From: Bugula neritina | Taxonomy: Eukaryota > Bryozoa > Gymnolaemata > Cheilostomatida > Bugulidae | Assembly: GCA_964035545.1 (NCBI GenBank) | Contig: OZ037768.1 | Coordinates: 22,966,819-23,030,818 of the forward strand | Direction of reading: 5' to 3' | Length of the DNA stretch: 64,000 nucleotides | In this document: one piece after another, positions 50,023-63,934 of the stretch | Layout: each line of letters starts with the position of its first letter | Numbering within the stretch: position 1 is the first letter of the stretch | Notes under the pieces: model-generated | Databases searched by the model: none | What the model saw: only the letters and a program-made list of their open reading frames with translations | What the model was told of the DNA's origin: nothing | Program-made: the position numbers and the translations under genes

Positions 50023-53000
50023 ATGAAGCCTAAATTTACAAGAAAAGAAGTTGAGTGCCATGCAGACAAAGACAGTAAATGGCTTATAGTACATAACAAA
50101 GTGTATGATATTACAAACTTTAGCAAAAAACATCCAGGCGGAGCTAAAGTCATTTCTCATGCAGCTGGAGAAGATGCTACTGTAAGTTGCTTCTAATTTT
50201 TAAGTCGCTTTAATTAAAATGTACTAGTAGTGTCTGTATGTGAAGATTTTTTGTGATTGATATATTTTATTGTTCATTTTAAAATGTCAACTTGGTGTAT
50301 TAAATTAAATTAAGTTTATTGAACAATCTGTTGAAATAAACCTCTAACTTGTTGTAGGATGCATGGGCGGCATTCCATGACCGAAAAGATTTGGTTACTA
50401 AGTACATGAATGCATTGTACATTGGCGATGTTGAGCCTGATACGGTAAGACACCTGTTTTTGTTGTCATACTAACAGTATCTATATGAAGAATTGAGTGA
50501 GATTTTTAGTGATTTTGTGAATAGCATGTTTTGACTTCTTCCACTGTTTTGGTGTTGCAGAATAAAGTGAATGAGGACTTTCGCCAGTTGCGGACATCTG
50601 TGGAAGCCATGGGATTGTTTAAAGCGAATCCATTTTTCTATATTGCCCACATTGCTCATATTGTTCTAATGTATTTCATTGGTTGTTGGATTCTCTACAG
50701 CTATGGCATTGGTTGGACTCCATATCTGGTGTCCACATGCTTGTTCGTCACAGCTCAGGTTAGTGGTGCGGAATTCTTAAAAAATATTGCTGCAGGTTTT
50801 GAATTTATCTTGAGAATTTTAAAGGGATTTTTGTAATTTCATATTAGGAATTCTCTCTTCTTGGACCACTAAAGAACTCGTAGTGTGGTTAATTCATCGG
50901 CTGCTTGTTGACTAGCAGACGATTAAACAACCAGCAAACGTCTGCTTGTTGACTTCACGTCTGCTTATTCTGTTTGCATTCTCACTTCCTGTAGATTCAA
51001 GCTGGTTGGACTCAACATGACTACGGACACTTGTCGGTATTTAAAAGTAACTATGCCAACCACCTGGCTCATAAATTTACCATTGGCACTCTAAAGGTAA
51101 GTATTCTCAAAGTGTGTTATCACTGTGTTGATGTACCTCATTTGTGGGTTGAAGAAAACTTAGCTCAAAGTGCTGTTTTAGTTCACATAACAAATGATTA
51201 TGATTGGAGTAATCTGCTCAATGTTGACCAAAGTATAGTCAGTTGTTGGTTTGGCCCTAATTCACTCACTAACATTTATCTGTATTGTGGCATTTGCTAA
51301 ATTCACTTTTAACTGGTTTCGCTTAGCTTATGTTAACCTGGATTTAAGGTTTGTGAGTAGACAAGTTTTTGAATTGAAACTTTTTAAGCTGTCTAGTGTT
51401 TCAAATATTATTTGAAACACATTTCAGGGAGCAGCCTCTCATTGGTGGAATTTCAGACATTTTCAACACCATGCTAAACCTAATGTTATCAAGAAGGACC
51501 CCGATGTAAGCATCCCGTATGTTTTCCTGATTGGAGAAACCATGGCTAAGCGTTGGGGTCAATTGAAAAAAGGATTCATGCCCTACAAATGGCAGACATA
51601 CTATTTCCACCTCTGTATGTATTACATCCATTTTCTATGTTCTATATTCTCTACTCGTATCATATATTCTATACTCTGTATCATATATTCTATATTCTGT
51701 ATCATATATTCTATATTCTGTATCATATATTCTATACTCTGTATCATATATTCTATATTCTGTATCATATATTCTATATTCTGTATCATATATTCTATAT
51801 TCTGTATCATATATTCTATACTCTGTATCATATATTCTATACTCTGTATCATATATTCTATACTCTGTATCATATATTCTATACTCTGTATCATATATTC
51901 TATACTCTGTATCATATATTCTATACTCTGTATCATATATTCTATACTCTGTATCATATATTCTATACTCTGTATCATATATTCTATACTCTGTATTATA
52001 TATTCTCTACTCTGTATCATATATTCTATACTCTGTATCATATATTCTATACTCTGTAACATATATCAAATATCCTACATTATATGTAATAATTTAAATC
52101 AAGAGAAAAGATAGTGGAGTGAGCTATAGTAAAAGAACCTAATGAATCTATTTTGATAGTCTTTAGCTCTGATTTGACCTCTAGAATTATCTTAATATTC
52201 AATGAACTAAATTTAAGGTACTGCTGGGAATGATGTGGTGTTTGTTACACATTTTAGCAGACTTATTGGTAAATTTTTGTTGTAGCTTTGAGTTATTGTA
52301 AAAATCAAATTTCAAAATGCTTTAATCTTTGCTAACTGCAGAATTTCTACTTCTTTCTGAATTTAACTATAGAATGTATTTGATATGTGTCCTTAGCTCT
52401 ACTGCAAGCTTCTTGACCAATAAGTGCTTCGTTTCTGGTTGTTGTGAAAATCAGATGATCAAAGCGATTTGGCCATTTCAGAAGGATAAAAATTATTTTA
52501 TTTTATTTATTATGGAGCATATTTTTGCTGGTCTCTAGCATAGCTAGTGGCACTTGCAGATTTATATTATTTGGTCAAAATTCCAAAGAGAATGCTAATG
52601 ATTAGCATTTGTGTAAATTGCAATTTGATTTTGCCTTGTTTTGCTTATAAAATAATAAAAAGTATAAATTGTGTATAATTTGCGCAAACGTAAAAACTGC
52701 ATTATTTATTTGTTTTGACATATAAATGATTCAGCCATATATTTATTTATCTATTTTTATTAATTGCAAATTTACCATTATTATTTTCAATGTTGTACTT
52801 CAAGCAATTTACAGTTCCATGTGCTCTGGAGTTATCGTCTCTATGTTACAGTGGGACCACCTCTACTCTTACCGGTTTACTTTCATATCGAGGTTCTTTA
52901 CTTCATCTTTAAGCGTAGAGACTGGATGGATCTACTCTTCACTCTCTCATTCTTCACGTGGTGGTTCACGGCCTTGACCCCTGCTATGGGTGCCTGGGGC

Positions 53001-54816
53001 TCATTCAAGTTATACATGCTAGTGAGGTTAGCTTGTGGTATTCAGATTTTTAAATATAATTCATAATTTAAAAGAGATTTTGTTTGTTGTCTTTGAAGAA
53101 GTTTGGTAAAATAAGGCTTTTTTAGCGAGTAGGCTTTACCATTTTTCAACAAGAATTGGATGGAAATTTTATTCTGCAAAACCAGAAAAAGGGCATAGCT
53201 GTAATTGGTTTCAGATGAACGGAAGTAAATAAGAGTTTCAGTAATAATTACTGAGTAACAGTGATAAGTACTGATTACTAGTGATCAGTATTAGTGATGT
53301 GTGCTAAGTACTGTAATTTGTATTGTACTACATTCCCTATTTTACTTAATGATTTTATTACAAACAATAGGAGTTGTTTTAACTTTTATGTCAAAAGTTT
53401 ATTCAGTTGGAAAAATTTTATCAGCAAAGATGCGATTGTTGCAGGTTTATGGAAAGCCACTGGTTCACATACGTCACTCAAATGAGTCATATCCCAATGG
53501 CTGTTGATAACGAGCAACATAGAGGGTGGTTCCAACAGCAGCTCGCAACATCAGCTAATGTAGAACCTGGACTATTCAATGACTGGTTCACAGGACACCT
53601 CAACTTTCAGATTGAACACCAGTGAGTGACAGTTGAGAATTTTAGTTAATATGATTGTGGGTACATCATGCTATTCATACAGGAAATATATTTCCTGTAT
53701 GAAATCATATATCATTTAATAGTTCACTTATGATAGTGTTTTTTACATGAAGTAGGAGTTTTCCTCTTTTTTTTAAAAATTGGTAGTTATTTACGTGTTT
53801 ATAATAAGGAGTTTGTGAGAAAAATAATTTTATGAAGCCTCTTAGAACATTCTCGAATATTTTTGTAATTTATAAGCAGTGCAGGTTGTTGTCTAAAAGT
53901 GAATTCAAGGTTTTAGTCATAGATGTGTTATGCAATGGAGTTGCTACAGTGAGAAATATTTTAGGTTTTTATATAATGCTTATATAAGAGTATCACTACA
54001 ATCCAGGGTGTCATGAGATTACAATTCCCAAAACACGTATTTATTCCGCCCAGATTCTGCAACCTTAGCAACCTTTATACTGTGTCTACTTTCAGCTTGT
54101 TTCCCACAATGCCTCGTCACAATCTGCACAAAGTAGCTCCTCTAGTCCAGTCGCTCTGTCGTAGACACAACATCGAGTACGTCTGCAACCCTCTTCTCAT
54201 ACAGTTTGCTAATATACTCAGGTTAGTATGATGGGCATTTCACAGGGTCAATGTAACATGTAACATTCTGGGTTTGAGAGCAAAACCGACCATATTGAAG
54301 CAAATCTACTGCTCAAAGAATAACCTTGGCATAGAAACAGTTGTGTCACTCGATGTTTAATCTCTCGTGAAGTGCTAGTAAAAAAGTTTTGTTAAACGGA
54401 AAGTTAAGTAAAGAGTCACTTACTTATTTAATCACGTTACAGCTCTGCAATTTTGTTCAAACATTACTTTGTATAGTGGAGCAGCTAAATATAACAGAGT
54501 TGCAGCGTTTATTAGCACTAGTTCTAACAAACATTTGTGACTATGAACTAAAGCAATCATGTTCTATATATCCAAACCAGAAGCCAAAAATTATGAATCC
54601 ATGCTAAGCGAAAATCTACACCTTACTTGGTTAATTTGTTTCATTTGATTTTACAAGCAATGTGTTTTTTAACAGAACATTATATATAGATATGTGCCTG
54701 TTCAAGTATTCAATATGGCAACTGACCCCAAGTATTCACATGACCTCTTCACTGGTTGTAGGCAACTAGAGAAGTCTGGAGATGTATATTATAATGCATA
54801 CTGGCAAACAGACTAA
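50023..54816 (+). CDS. Front-end fatty acyl-CoA desaturase (FADS-like, cytochrome b5 fusion)
   Basis: ER-membrane enzyme of polyunsaturated fatty-acid synthesis that puts a double bond between an existing one and the carboxyl end. Nine exons: 50023-50181, 50358-50444, 50561-50758, 50995-51096, 51428-51614, 52852-53026, 53445-53621, 54096-54221, 54762-54816, in phase, 421 aa. An N-terminal cytochrome b5 domain carries the haem motif HPGG (residues about 39-42) and a second haem His in AFHDRKD. Hydrophobic segments include [20 protein letters not shown]. The three histidine boxes are HDYGH, HFQHH and QIEHH; Gln in place of the first His of the third box marks front-end desaturases. The third box is split by the intron after 53621. 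Similarity to vertebrate FADS2/FADS1 is high, but delta-5 or delta-6 specificity cannot be read from sequence. The ATG follows an AT-rich leader and begins [13 protein letters not shown]. Confidence 0.95.
51653..52059 (+). repeat. 21-bp minisatellite in desaturase intron 5
   Basis: About 20 copies of tatcatatattctatactctg with small variants start about 40 bp after the donor at 51615. It is open in two plus frames and one minus frame, which creates spurious repeat ORFs. Confidence 0.95.
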
Positions 54817-55675
54817 TGGAACTCAAGTTTACACAAATATTTCTTCAACAAATTTTATTCATTAGATTACTGTTTTGTGTTTATTATTTCTGTTTTATTT
54901 ATAAGTCTTATATTTTTTATTACTCTTTATCTTATTACAAAGTTGACATATTTCTTCTGCTGTGATACTTTTTTAGAACATCTTTTAAAGCTCGGATTCA
55001 ATTCCTATGCAATCATTATTTGCACTATTTTATAACTTCTAATATTTTCAAAATTTTATTAGATTGTTTTTAGAATCTCTTTAATGCAAGCCAAAACGTT
55101 ATTTCAAGTGTAATATTTTTATTCTGTTGTATAGTCATTTTTGGTAAAATATATGCTATGATCTCTGTAACTTCAAGTACATAGTGCAGTTTCAGAGCCT
55201 GGTTTTTTGAGCACATCTTTCTACCACATTCTTATCATATAGTTTAGAGATATCAAATACTTGCAGGATTTGTATTTACCAATTTTTAATAAATGAACTT
55301 TCAAAAGGTGTTGAGAGTTATGTTATCAAACCATGCATAAGTCTAACAAGTATAATAACTCTTTCTCTCATAATTTGGTTTTATAAAGTCTCTATAAACA
55401 TATGTTTTAGTAATACTATGCTATGGCTATAACCGGAGTATAATATAAATTTGCCAAATAATTTGCATGATTTCCAACCTATTATACCTCCATATTCGTA
55501 TTGAACAATAAAATAATATTTTTATTTACTACCAGCCTAAAATGTATAATAATTATACATTACATTGTTACATATCAAAATGATAAATACATAGCCAAAA
55601 TCTAAATAGCCTTAAAGAAATATATTACAATGATACACCAACACATGTACAGTAAGTGAGGCTGTTGAGTGTTGT
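54817..55675. other. Desaturase-SEC61B convergent intergenic region
   Basis: AT-rich 3' flanks of two genes that face each other. TTTATT at 55521-55526 (AATAAA on the minus strand), about 150 bp past the SEC61B stop, is a likely polyadenylation signal for that gene. No further coding signal was seen. Confidence 0.5.
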
Positions 55676-57286
<1,611 letters not shown>

Positions 57287-58720
57287 TTTTTCGAAATACT
57301 AATACTAATAGTAATTGGAATATTAGGACAATCCCGACACTAGATAAAAGATCAATATGTTTTGCAAAATAATTGAACTGCTTTGCAAATTAAGTTCTAG
57401 CTAGTAGGGTTCTGTGTACGTAATGTTCTACAGACTACTGGGTTTCAGTTTGATATAGATTTCGAATATGAATGAGCTAGTTGACAAATCATCAGTACGT
57501 GTCAGGTTTGGTAAATATAACCATTTTTCCTTTAGGTAAGTCGGATAACGAGTACACCTCTTTTATTAGTTTGGTGTTGTTACAAAGAACTCAGCAAGGT
57601 CACGAAAAAATGTTACAACGATATCTCGATCTGTTTCATGGAAACGCACAATGTTACAATTAAACTCCCCTAATATTGTCATTGTGCAGTGTAATTTGGC
57701 TCAAACTCCTATTCAGTTTCACGGTCATCACCCTTTACTTTACACCTTTCAGTCCTGTCCATATTGGTAGCAACTACTTTTAACAATTATATTAATAGTA
57801 GTGTTATTCAAGTTTTTTTCCCAATTACACATCATTGTGATTATCTTAAGTGAAGTTTAAGTTTTTCAATAATAATATTATTTATTAATAATAATATGAA
57901 TATCACACATTATGATTATGATTAATATTATCAATAATTGAATAAATATAACTATAAGTGTTAAATGTGAAACTGAATTATAATATCATTAATCATTATC
58001 ATTGTGATTAGGTTTACTTTCAGTCATTACACTTTACAGTAGTTAATAATTAATATTCATATTGTTTTACTTTTGTTATTATCATTATTAATATTATTAT
58101 TAGTTTATTACAGGTAATACTATTAGTATTACTAATAGTAATACAATTTTAATTTACTAATTAGTAAGTTACAGTAACTACTAACTAGTAACTACAGTAA
58201 GTGTAACTGTAAAAGTTTATAACAGACGCAGTATCAGGATGGTTATGATGCTGAGTTTCCATAAAAGGTGTGGCTATGGGACTAACTCTAAGTGTAACTG
58301 TGTGAACGTGGACGTTGGTATCAGTGACTATTACTGTAAATATTATGGCATATGTGCACTAAAACTTAATACTAGATTCAGCTTCAGTTTGGTAGTACAA
58401 CTAAGTAATTTGTATATAAGTAGGAGTTTTAACTATACAATTAAGTAAGTCCAAGAGACACAGCACATTTTAGCTACAGAGCAAATTCTAAAATTGCGTA
58501 ACATAAACTAACAATATCAGCATGAATATTCTTTTGGCTTGCCTTTGAAATGTTGAACTTTTTTAATAATTAAAGTTTGATTTTGATGTTTATGCTTAAT
58601 TGGTAAAAATTAGCACATCAAATATTAATTATTTTTAATGTTAATTGACTCTACCACACTACTCACAGTGCCTTACATAGGTCATTAAGAATCAGTTACT
58701 GAGAATTCAGTTAGTTTGTG

Positions 58721-59722
58721 GGTTTCTTCCCAGTTACTGTTAGACACTAGGCTAAATTTCCCATTTGGACGCTTCCCAGTTAGACGCTATTTTTTATTTT
58801 GGTGCCATATAATTACATAGTAATATACCTATATATTGTTATAGTTTTATGCACTATCCTGGGTATTGTTTATTGTGTACTCAAATAGTTACTGCATATC
58901 CACTGTGAGGTTATGTAAAGAACCGAACCAGTTGATTGTTTAAAGAGAGAACTGTATTAGTGTTGAATTATATACGAGGAAAAATCATAGAGAATTACGA
59001 AATAGAAAAGAGAATATTGTAAGTAGCTATTGTAGCTATTGTAAGTAGCTATTGCTTAAGTTGACCTGTCTACTTAATAACTATCATCTAGACTGGCATG
59101 GGCACCGGAAGGCATTGTTTATATATGGGGGGTTGATCCTGATTGGCTAAGATAAGGTTCTGGCGGTGTCACGGTAGAGAGTAATGAGGTGATTGCGGCG
59201 TGACTAGCAGAGTTGTCGTCCTTGAGACTTTAGTTGCACCATAATATACTGTAAATGTTTGGGGGGAGTATACCCCTCAGTAGAGGGGTATACTCCCCCC
59301 AAACATCACAATTTACCTATATAGCTGTTGCATTGATTGCTAAATAGTTAAAGTGCTAATAGCTATAACAGCTAACTGCTAACATGAATTATCTAGAATA
59401 ATATTCTAATTTTCATAGATTTGTGTGGAACAAAAAAAAAACAGTAATATATTAATAATAAACAATATCTTTAATTACTGAATACGTTCATTAACGAAAT
59501 ATCTGTTCAAACAAGAAGCAAAAAATATGTAAAATTATTATGTTAATGCAGATCAAAAAAAATTTATTTTTGTGCTCAATACCGGCTTTATTTAAATATA
59601 CATATATTTAAATAATAATCAAATAAATTGTACATAAAATATATATTGTACCAATATAAATAAATAGTGTCTAAGTGGGAAATTTAGCCTAGTGTCTAAC
59701 TGCGTCTATCTGGGATGACACC
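58721..59722. mobile_element. Non-autonomous DNA transposon-like element, 8-bp target duplication
   Basis: The 1,002-bp element is bounded by AGTTTGTG on both sides (58713-58720 and 59723-59730), an 8-bp target-site duplication. Its ends are inverted: ggtttcttcccag at the left and, reverse-complemented, ggtgtcatcccag at the right. Next comes a perfect 24-bp inverted match (58740-58763 with 59675-59698; gttagacactaggctaaatt in its core), then more diverged pairing, so the inverted repeats reach roughly 100 bp. Short units like cccagttagacgc recur inside the termini. No transposase reading frame is present. An 8-bp duplication is typical of hAT and P-type elements, but the termini do not begin with the usual hAT CAG, so the superfamily is open. 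Confidence 0.82.
59255..59306. repeat. Perfect 24-bp hairpin inside the mobile element
   Basis: Arms 59255-59278 and 59283-59306 are exact reverse complements with a 4-nt loop (agta). The arm holds gggggg followed by agtatacccctc, unusually GC-rich for this window. It sits close to the middle of the 1,002-bp element. The matching continues outward as gtaaat/atttac with a small insertion. Confidence 0.95.
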
Positions 59723-60202
59723 AGTTTGTGGACTTCAATGAAGGTGTATGTTGATTTTCTTTCCTATAATTATTCATAATTTTGTACTTTTTTGCAATTT
59801 TATTTCACTTTTGAATCATTTTCACATATTTAAGTTTAGTTGCCAGTTGCTAGCTTAGTTGGTGATTGTTTGGTTTACTAAACTTTGGCCGTAGTTTACA
59901 GTTTGAAATTTGTCACTGGTTTAGATGAGGGTGTGAGTAGAGTTACCTCTCACTGTTTGCGTAGTTTAGTAATTTGTGTATTATGTGTAATCAATAAAAT
60001 ATATATATAAAGTCAATAAAGATTAATGGCCAAACCCTGTATGCAGATAACATTATATATGCTGGCATTTAATGTAACTTGTTTTATGTTATGGTTGGGA
60101 GTACGCTTTTAGAAATGGTTGAATAAGTAAATTCATGGACTAAAACTAGGCTGTGTTTTTTTTCTCTTTTGTAAGGCAAGCATGAAAACTTGAACTGCTA
60201 CA

Positions 60203-62615
60203 ATGCGGCAAACAGGAAGTGATGCTGTTGATACTGAGGACTGTGAGATATATAAAAGTGAACACGTGGAATCGACTATAACTGTAAGATATGAAGTTTC
60301 TATACCACGGCATATGAATTCACAAGACACTAAAACAGCAGTAGGCATATCCCAGCTGCCAGTCACAACCAACCGGTGGGAAGGTTCTGTGGGGGACAAA
60401 CCCATAGCAAGAGGGAACTCTCTGGAACATTCTAGAACTCCACCGATACCAATGCCGGCTGGTTTAGAGCCATTGAAGCACCAGTTGGCTGGTCACAGGT
60501 TTTGTGAGGAAGGAAACAAAGAGCTCTACGGTAAGAAGTATTGATGTCTTCAATTTTGTCTCTTGTATAATTAGAGATTGCTCTAGATGTTGTTTCTATG
60601 TTGTGTGGTATATGCTGTTTTAACTATTGATAGCTTTTTATTGAAGTTTTTAAAGCTTAAGTTTAGTTTTTACAGTACAGTTTATGGTACTTCTTCATAG
60701 AAAACTGACTTAACCAAAATATGATGTAGTACTGTTTAAACAAGTAACTTGTTTATAATTATTCTGCTCTTTAGACTGTAAGTGTAAGTACATAATTGTT
60801 CAATTTGTTTATCAAGTTTAATGTTTAACTAGCTTCTTTATGATGTATCAAATTATTAACTTATTATATTTTATTATATTATATAATGCGAAATTTTTTC
60901 GTACTCAATAGCTGTATGCATGCAGGTATAAGCAATGCCGTAATAGCCATTGCTATTAAAGGTACAGTTTGTTAGTACAAACTTTCTCTACATTCCGGTC
61001 ATATATTAACTAGACAGTCAGTAACTGTATACTGTTACATCACTCACTGGTAGCAGATAATGAAAATGTTCCGCTTCATTTCCTTTGACGTCACTGCAGT
61101 GACCCGGGTTTTTAGTTAGTGCAACTCATATATGTCTCTTGGTTTTCCTTTGGAAGTTCAACTTATATCAAAGGCTTGATCGACATTGTATATTCCTAAT
61201 ACAATAAAGGTCGGGATCATTGTGAATACTGAGTGCATCATGTTCGCTATTAGTTATTATAAAATTGTATTATAACAATAAAACAATCAAATAATAATAT
61301 TATTTTGAGCAGCTTTGAAAAATCTTGGCTGTTAATTGTCAAAGACACGCACATAGGGAAATTAGAAGCCCTTTGCAGGCTTATGCTGTTTTGTGTTATC
61401 AAAAAGCTCAGAGTTTACTGATCCTACGGCCTACTTTCAGTATTTTAAATGTTGTGTTCCGCAGAATAACCAAAATGTATTCTGCAGAAAGCCAAAAATG
61501 TAATAAAATATTTTTTGCATCAATTTTACATTCTTATGACACTTTTCCATCCTATATTATGCATAGTATTTTTGTTTATATATTATTTTTACACTATAAA
61601 TTTAGTAAATCTCATGATTTATGCTGATACAAGAAAGTTTTAAGGTAGCATAAGACTCGTATATAAAATGGAACTGTTATACTCTACTCTAAATACATAG
61701 CCTATTTTCCTCATTAGGAATACTGGACTGTAAAGATGGGACAATTCTGAAGCCTGTGATCCTAGACTCGAGGAAGGGCCAGAGGGAGAGGTACTTCTAT
61801 GCACTGCTGGCTGATGACTCATCTCACAGCCCCTACTTCAACTTCAACGTCTGCGACCTTGAACTACTTAGGCAACTCAAAAAGTTCACACCTGTTTACA
61901 AAGGGCTGGTCTCTCTGCCCGAACATCCTGAAGGTAGGTTCAGTGGGACTTAGTCTATTTCATTGACTTCACTATGAATTCTTAAGCGTTAAATTTGATC
62001 TATTTGTTAAGGCAATTGTTTTAGAGTTTCGGTTTAAAGGACTTCTTATGCTATTATTATCTGGTAGAACCCAACATTTACCACATTAGAATGTGTGGCT
62101 CACAAATATTTCTTGCAATTGAAAATTTCAGAGTATTGGCATGTCTTTTTTGTATATTGATTGATCTAGCTTTTACATTTTCTTTCTCTTTACATGAAAC
62201 AATCTTTATACTTTCTAACTCCAACCTAGCTGGTTTTTATAGTTTAGAACTGAAGCTAAGTTTTAATAATTGGGATGTGTATAGGTAACTTTGCATCTGT
62301 AATCTGAAATGTTATTTATTTAGCAGTTTTGTGAAGCTTGTTTTTTTTAAAATGATTTTTAGATATTGAATTATTCATAATACTGAGCAGGTCAAACAGA
62401 CACACAGTTTTAGCTAGAGTTTTTATATCCATACTCTATTCTGCTGTATACCCTCCCTAGACTGAACTACGTGGGTGACACCTAAGGCTACTTGTGTTGA
62501 CACGCATCCTGTTTTTTATCTAGTGTCATATTTATGAAATTTTATTCAAGTTATTGGATTTCTTGTTTAAACAGGATGTGGGTAGATTAGGGAGGCTAGC
62601 AATTACCTACTACTG

Positions 62616-62659
<44 letters not shown>

Positions 62660-62696
62660 ACTACTGCTAGTACTACTACTACTAGTACTACTACTG

Positions 62697-62731
<35 letters not shown>

Positions 62732-63266
62732 GCTGCTGCTGCTAATAGTGTGTCTTTGGGGAAAGGGGGTTGAAAAACCAGGTTGACACAAAACTGCAAT
62801 GTTTTGGGAACTATACTAATATACTACATAGTATACTAGTATACTATACTATAGTATAGTATAGTATAGTATACTATACTATAGTATACTATACTATAGT
62901 ATACTATAGTATAGTATACTGTAAGTATAAGCTCAAAGAAATTCTATTGTTTGAACTTGACAGCAAAAAGGGTGTTTCTAATTTGTATCACAGAGACCTG
63001 TCAACCCATCAGCAAGCTGTACTAGTCTAGGGGTGGTACAGCTGTTGAGAGTAAAGTACTGAAGTCTAGCATGTTGTTCTAATTTCATTATAGTGATATA
63101 CATAAAGATGGTGAACGTTTGCTCGACCTTCATACGACCTCATCTCATAGACATCAAGATTGGAGCCAAATGTTGGGAGCCGGCAGCTTCTCCAGAGAAG
63201 ATCAAGAGACAGAAGCAGCGCTGCCCTCACCTGGATGAAATATGCTTTCAGGTTTTGGGTGCCAAG
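60203..63266 (+). CDS. IPMK: Inositol polyphosphate multikinase-like kinase, 3' partial
   Basis: Member of the inositol phosphate kinase family that phosphorylates soluble inositol phosphates (IP3 to IP5 route) and can act on PIP2. Three exons were read: 60203-60530, 61718-61933, 63094-63266, joined in phase. The first codes a Ser/Thr-rich N-terminus and ends in PMPAGLEPLKHQLAGHRF, equivalent to the PL.HQVAGH of human IPMK. The second gives GILDCKDGTILKPV, with the ATP-site Lys expected in ILK. The third holds the family signature PHLIDIKIGAKCW (PxxxDxKxG) and CPHLDEICFQVLGAK. The SLL and catalytic Asp regions near the C-terminus are not included and must lie downstream. IPMK is preferred over IP3 3-kinase or IP6K because of the HQxAGH lead-in and short spacing. 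The start at 60203 is the first Met of the open frame. Confidence 0.87.
62608..62742. repeat. CTG/CTA trinucleotide repeat in IPMK intron
   Basis: An uninterrupted run of about 14 CTG triplets is followed by mixed CTA/CTG/CTT triplets. It lies in the intron 61934-63093. Ser-, Ala- and Val-homopolymer ORFs seen on the minus strand are by-products. Confidence 0.96.
62811..62922. repeat. TATAC/TATAG palindromic repeat tract
   Basis: Alternating ctata and tatag pentamers form many nested self-complementary stretches over about 110 bp, 70 bp from the trinucleotide repeat in the same intron. Confidence 0.9.
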
Positions 63267-63328
63267 GTACGGTGTCTACTCTGTAGTCCATAGTGTACAG
63301 GTGACCCACTTAATGGGGGAGGTATGGT

Positions 63329-63433
63329 TAGATGCAGCACAAAGTTTAGGATTACTGAGTGTATTGTTTGTATATGCATTCTTCGACCGCCCAACTATTG
63401 CACTTTGTGACTACAAACTTTGTGCTGCATCTA
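63329..63433. repeat. 19-bp inverted repeat flanking 67 bp
   Basis: tagatgcagcacaaagttt at 63329-63347 and its exact reverse complement at 63415-63433 flank 67 bp. The whole 105-bp segment could be a tiny inverted-repeat element or a hairpin. No target duplication is obvious. Confidence 0.85.
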
Positions 63434-63934
63434 TCGATTTTCTAATGGTAGTTTTATAATATGTACTTGAAAGTCAAGTGCAGTAGTTATGTTTCCAGGT
63501 CGATTGAACTCCACTGATGCTTCATTCATTATAATAGCCTGGGAAACGCCAGAAGTTATTGACTGTGAATAGTGTGAATGACCTTGAATGAAAGTTGAAC
63601 TTGTGTTGCTATGATATTATCATTCTAATAACTATAATGAGCATATTATTTGACGAGTTATGCTCAGGTAACAGTGCTTTAAGTATAATGGACTTTATTG
63701 CGAAACAATATCCCATCTGTTTGATGCCCTCTTGTGATATTTCAGCCTATTTGATTGGGCATACAACTCCAGTAATTTAAATGGTTTTGTGAAACTCATT
63801 TCAAATGTTGAATTATTAATTCAAAGCAAATGCACATTTAAATCAATAATCCTCTAGGTAACAGTGGGTGTAGCTTTATAGATTGTGATATGCAGTAACA
63901 CTATTATAATCTCATTTCAACTACTGTATTATAG

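Larger units (their letters stand above)
57287..60202. other. SEC61B-IPMK intergenic region
   Basis: No gene can be supported here. A short open stretch starting ATG at 57469 and ending in an AG/GTAAGT donor near 57536 looks like a possible first exon on the plus strand, but nothing downstream continues it. 57840-58200 is (TTA/TAA)-rich with no recognisable feature. A 1-kb inverted-repeat mobile element occupies 58721-59722. Confidence 0.5.

Noticed and set aside
51542-52114. Repeat ORFs on both strands (IIYSILC, YMIQSIE types)
   Set aside because: Translation of the 21-bp array in desaturase intron 5. Only the portion up to 51614 is coding.
57469-57537. Possible plus-strand first exon (MNELVDKSSVRVRFG) with a GTAAGT donor, divergent from SEC61B
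   Set aside because: No downstream exon continues it before IPMK, and the tttttcctttag just before it reads equally well as an acceptor. Kept only as a remark.
62596-62799. Minus-strand ORFs rich in Ser, Ala or Val
   Set aside because: By-products of the CTG/CTA trinucleotide repeat in an intron.
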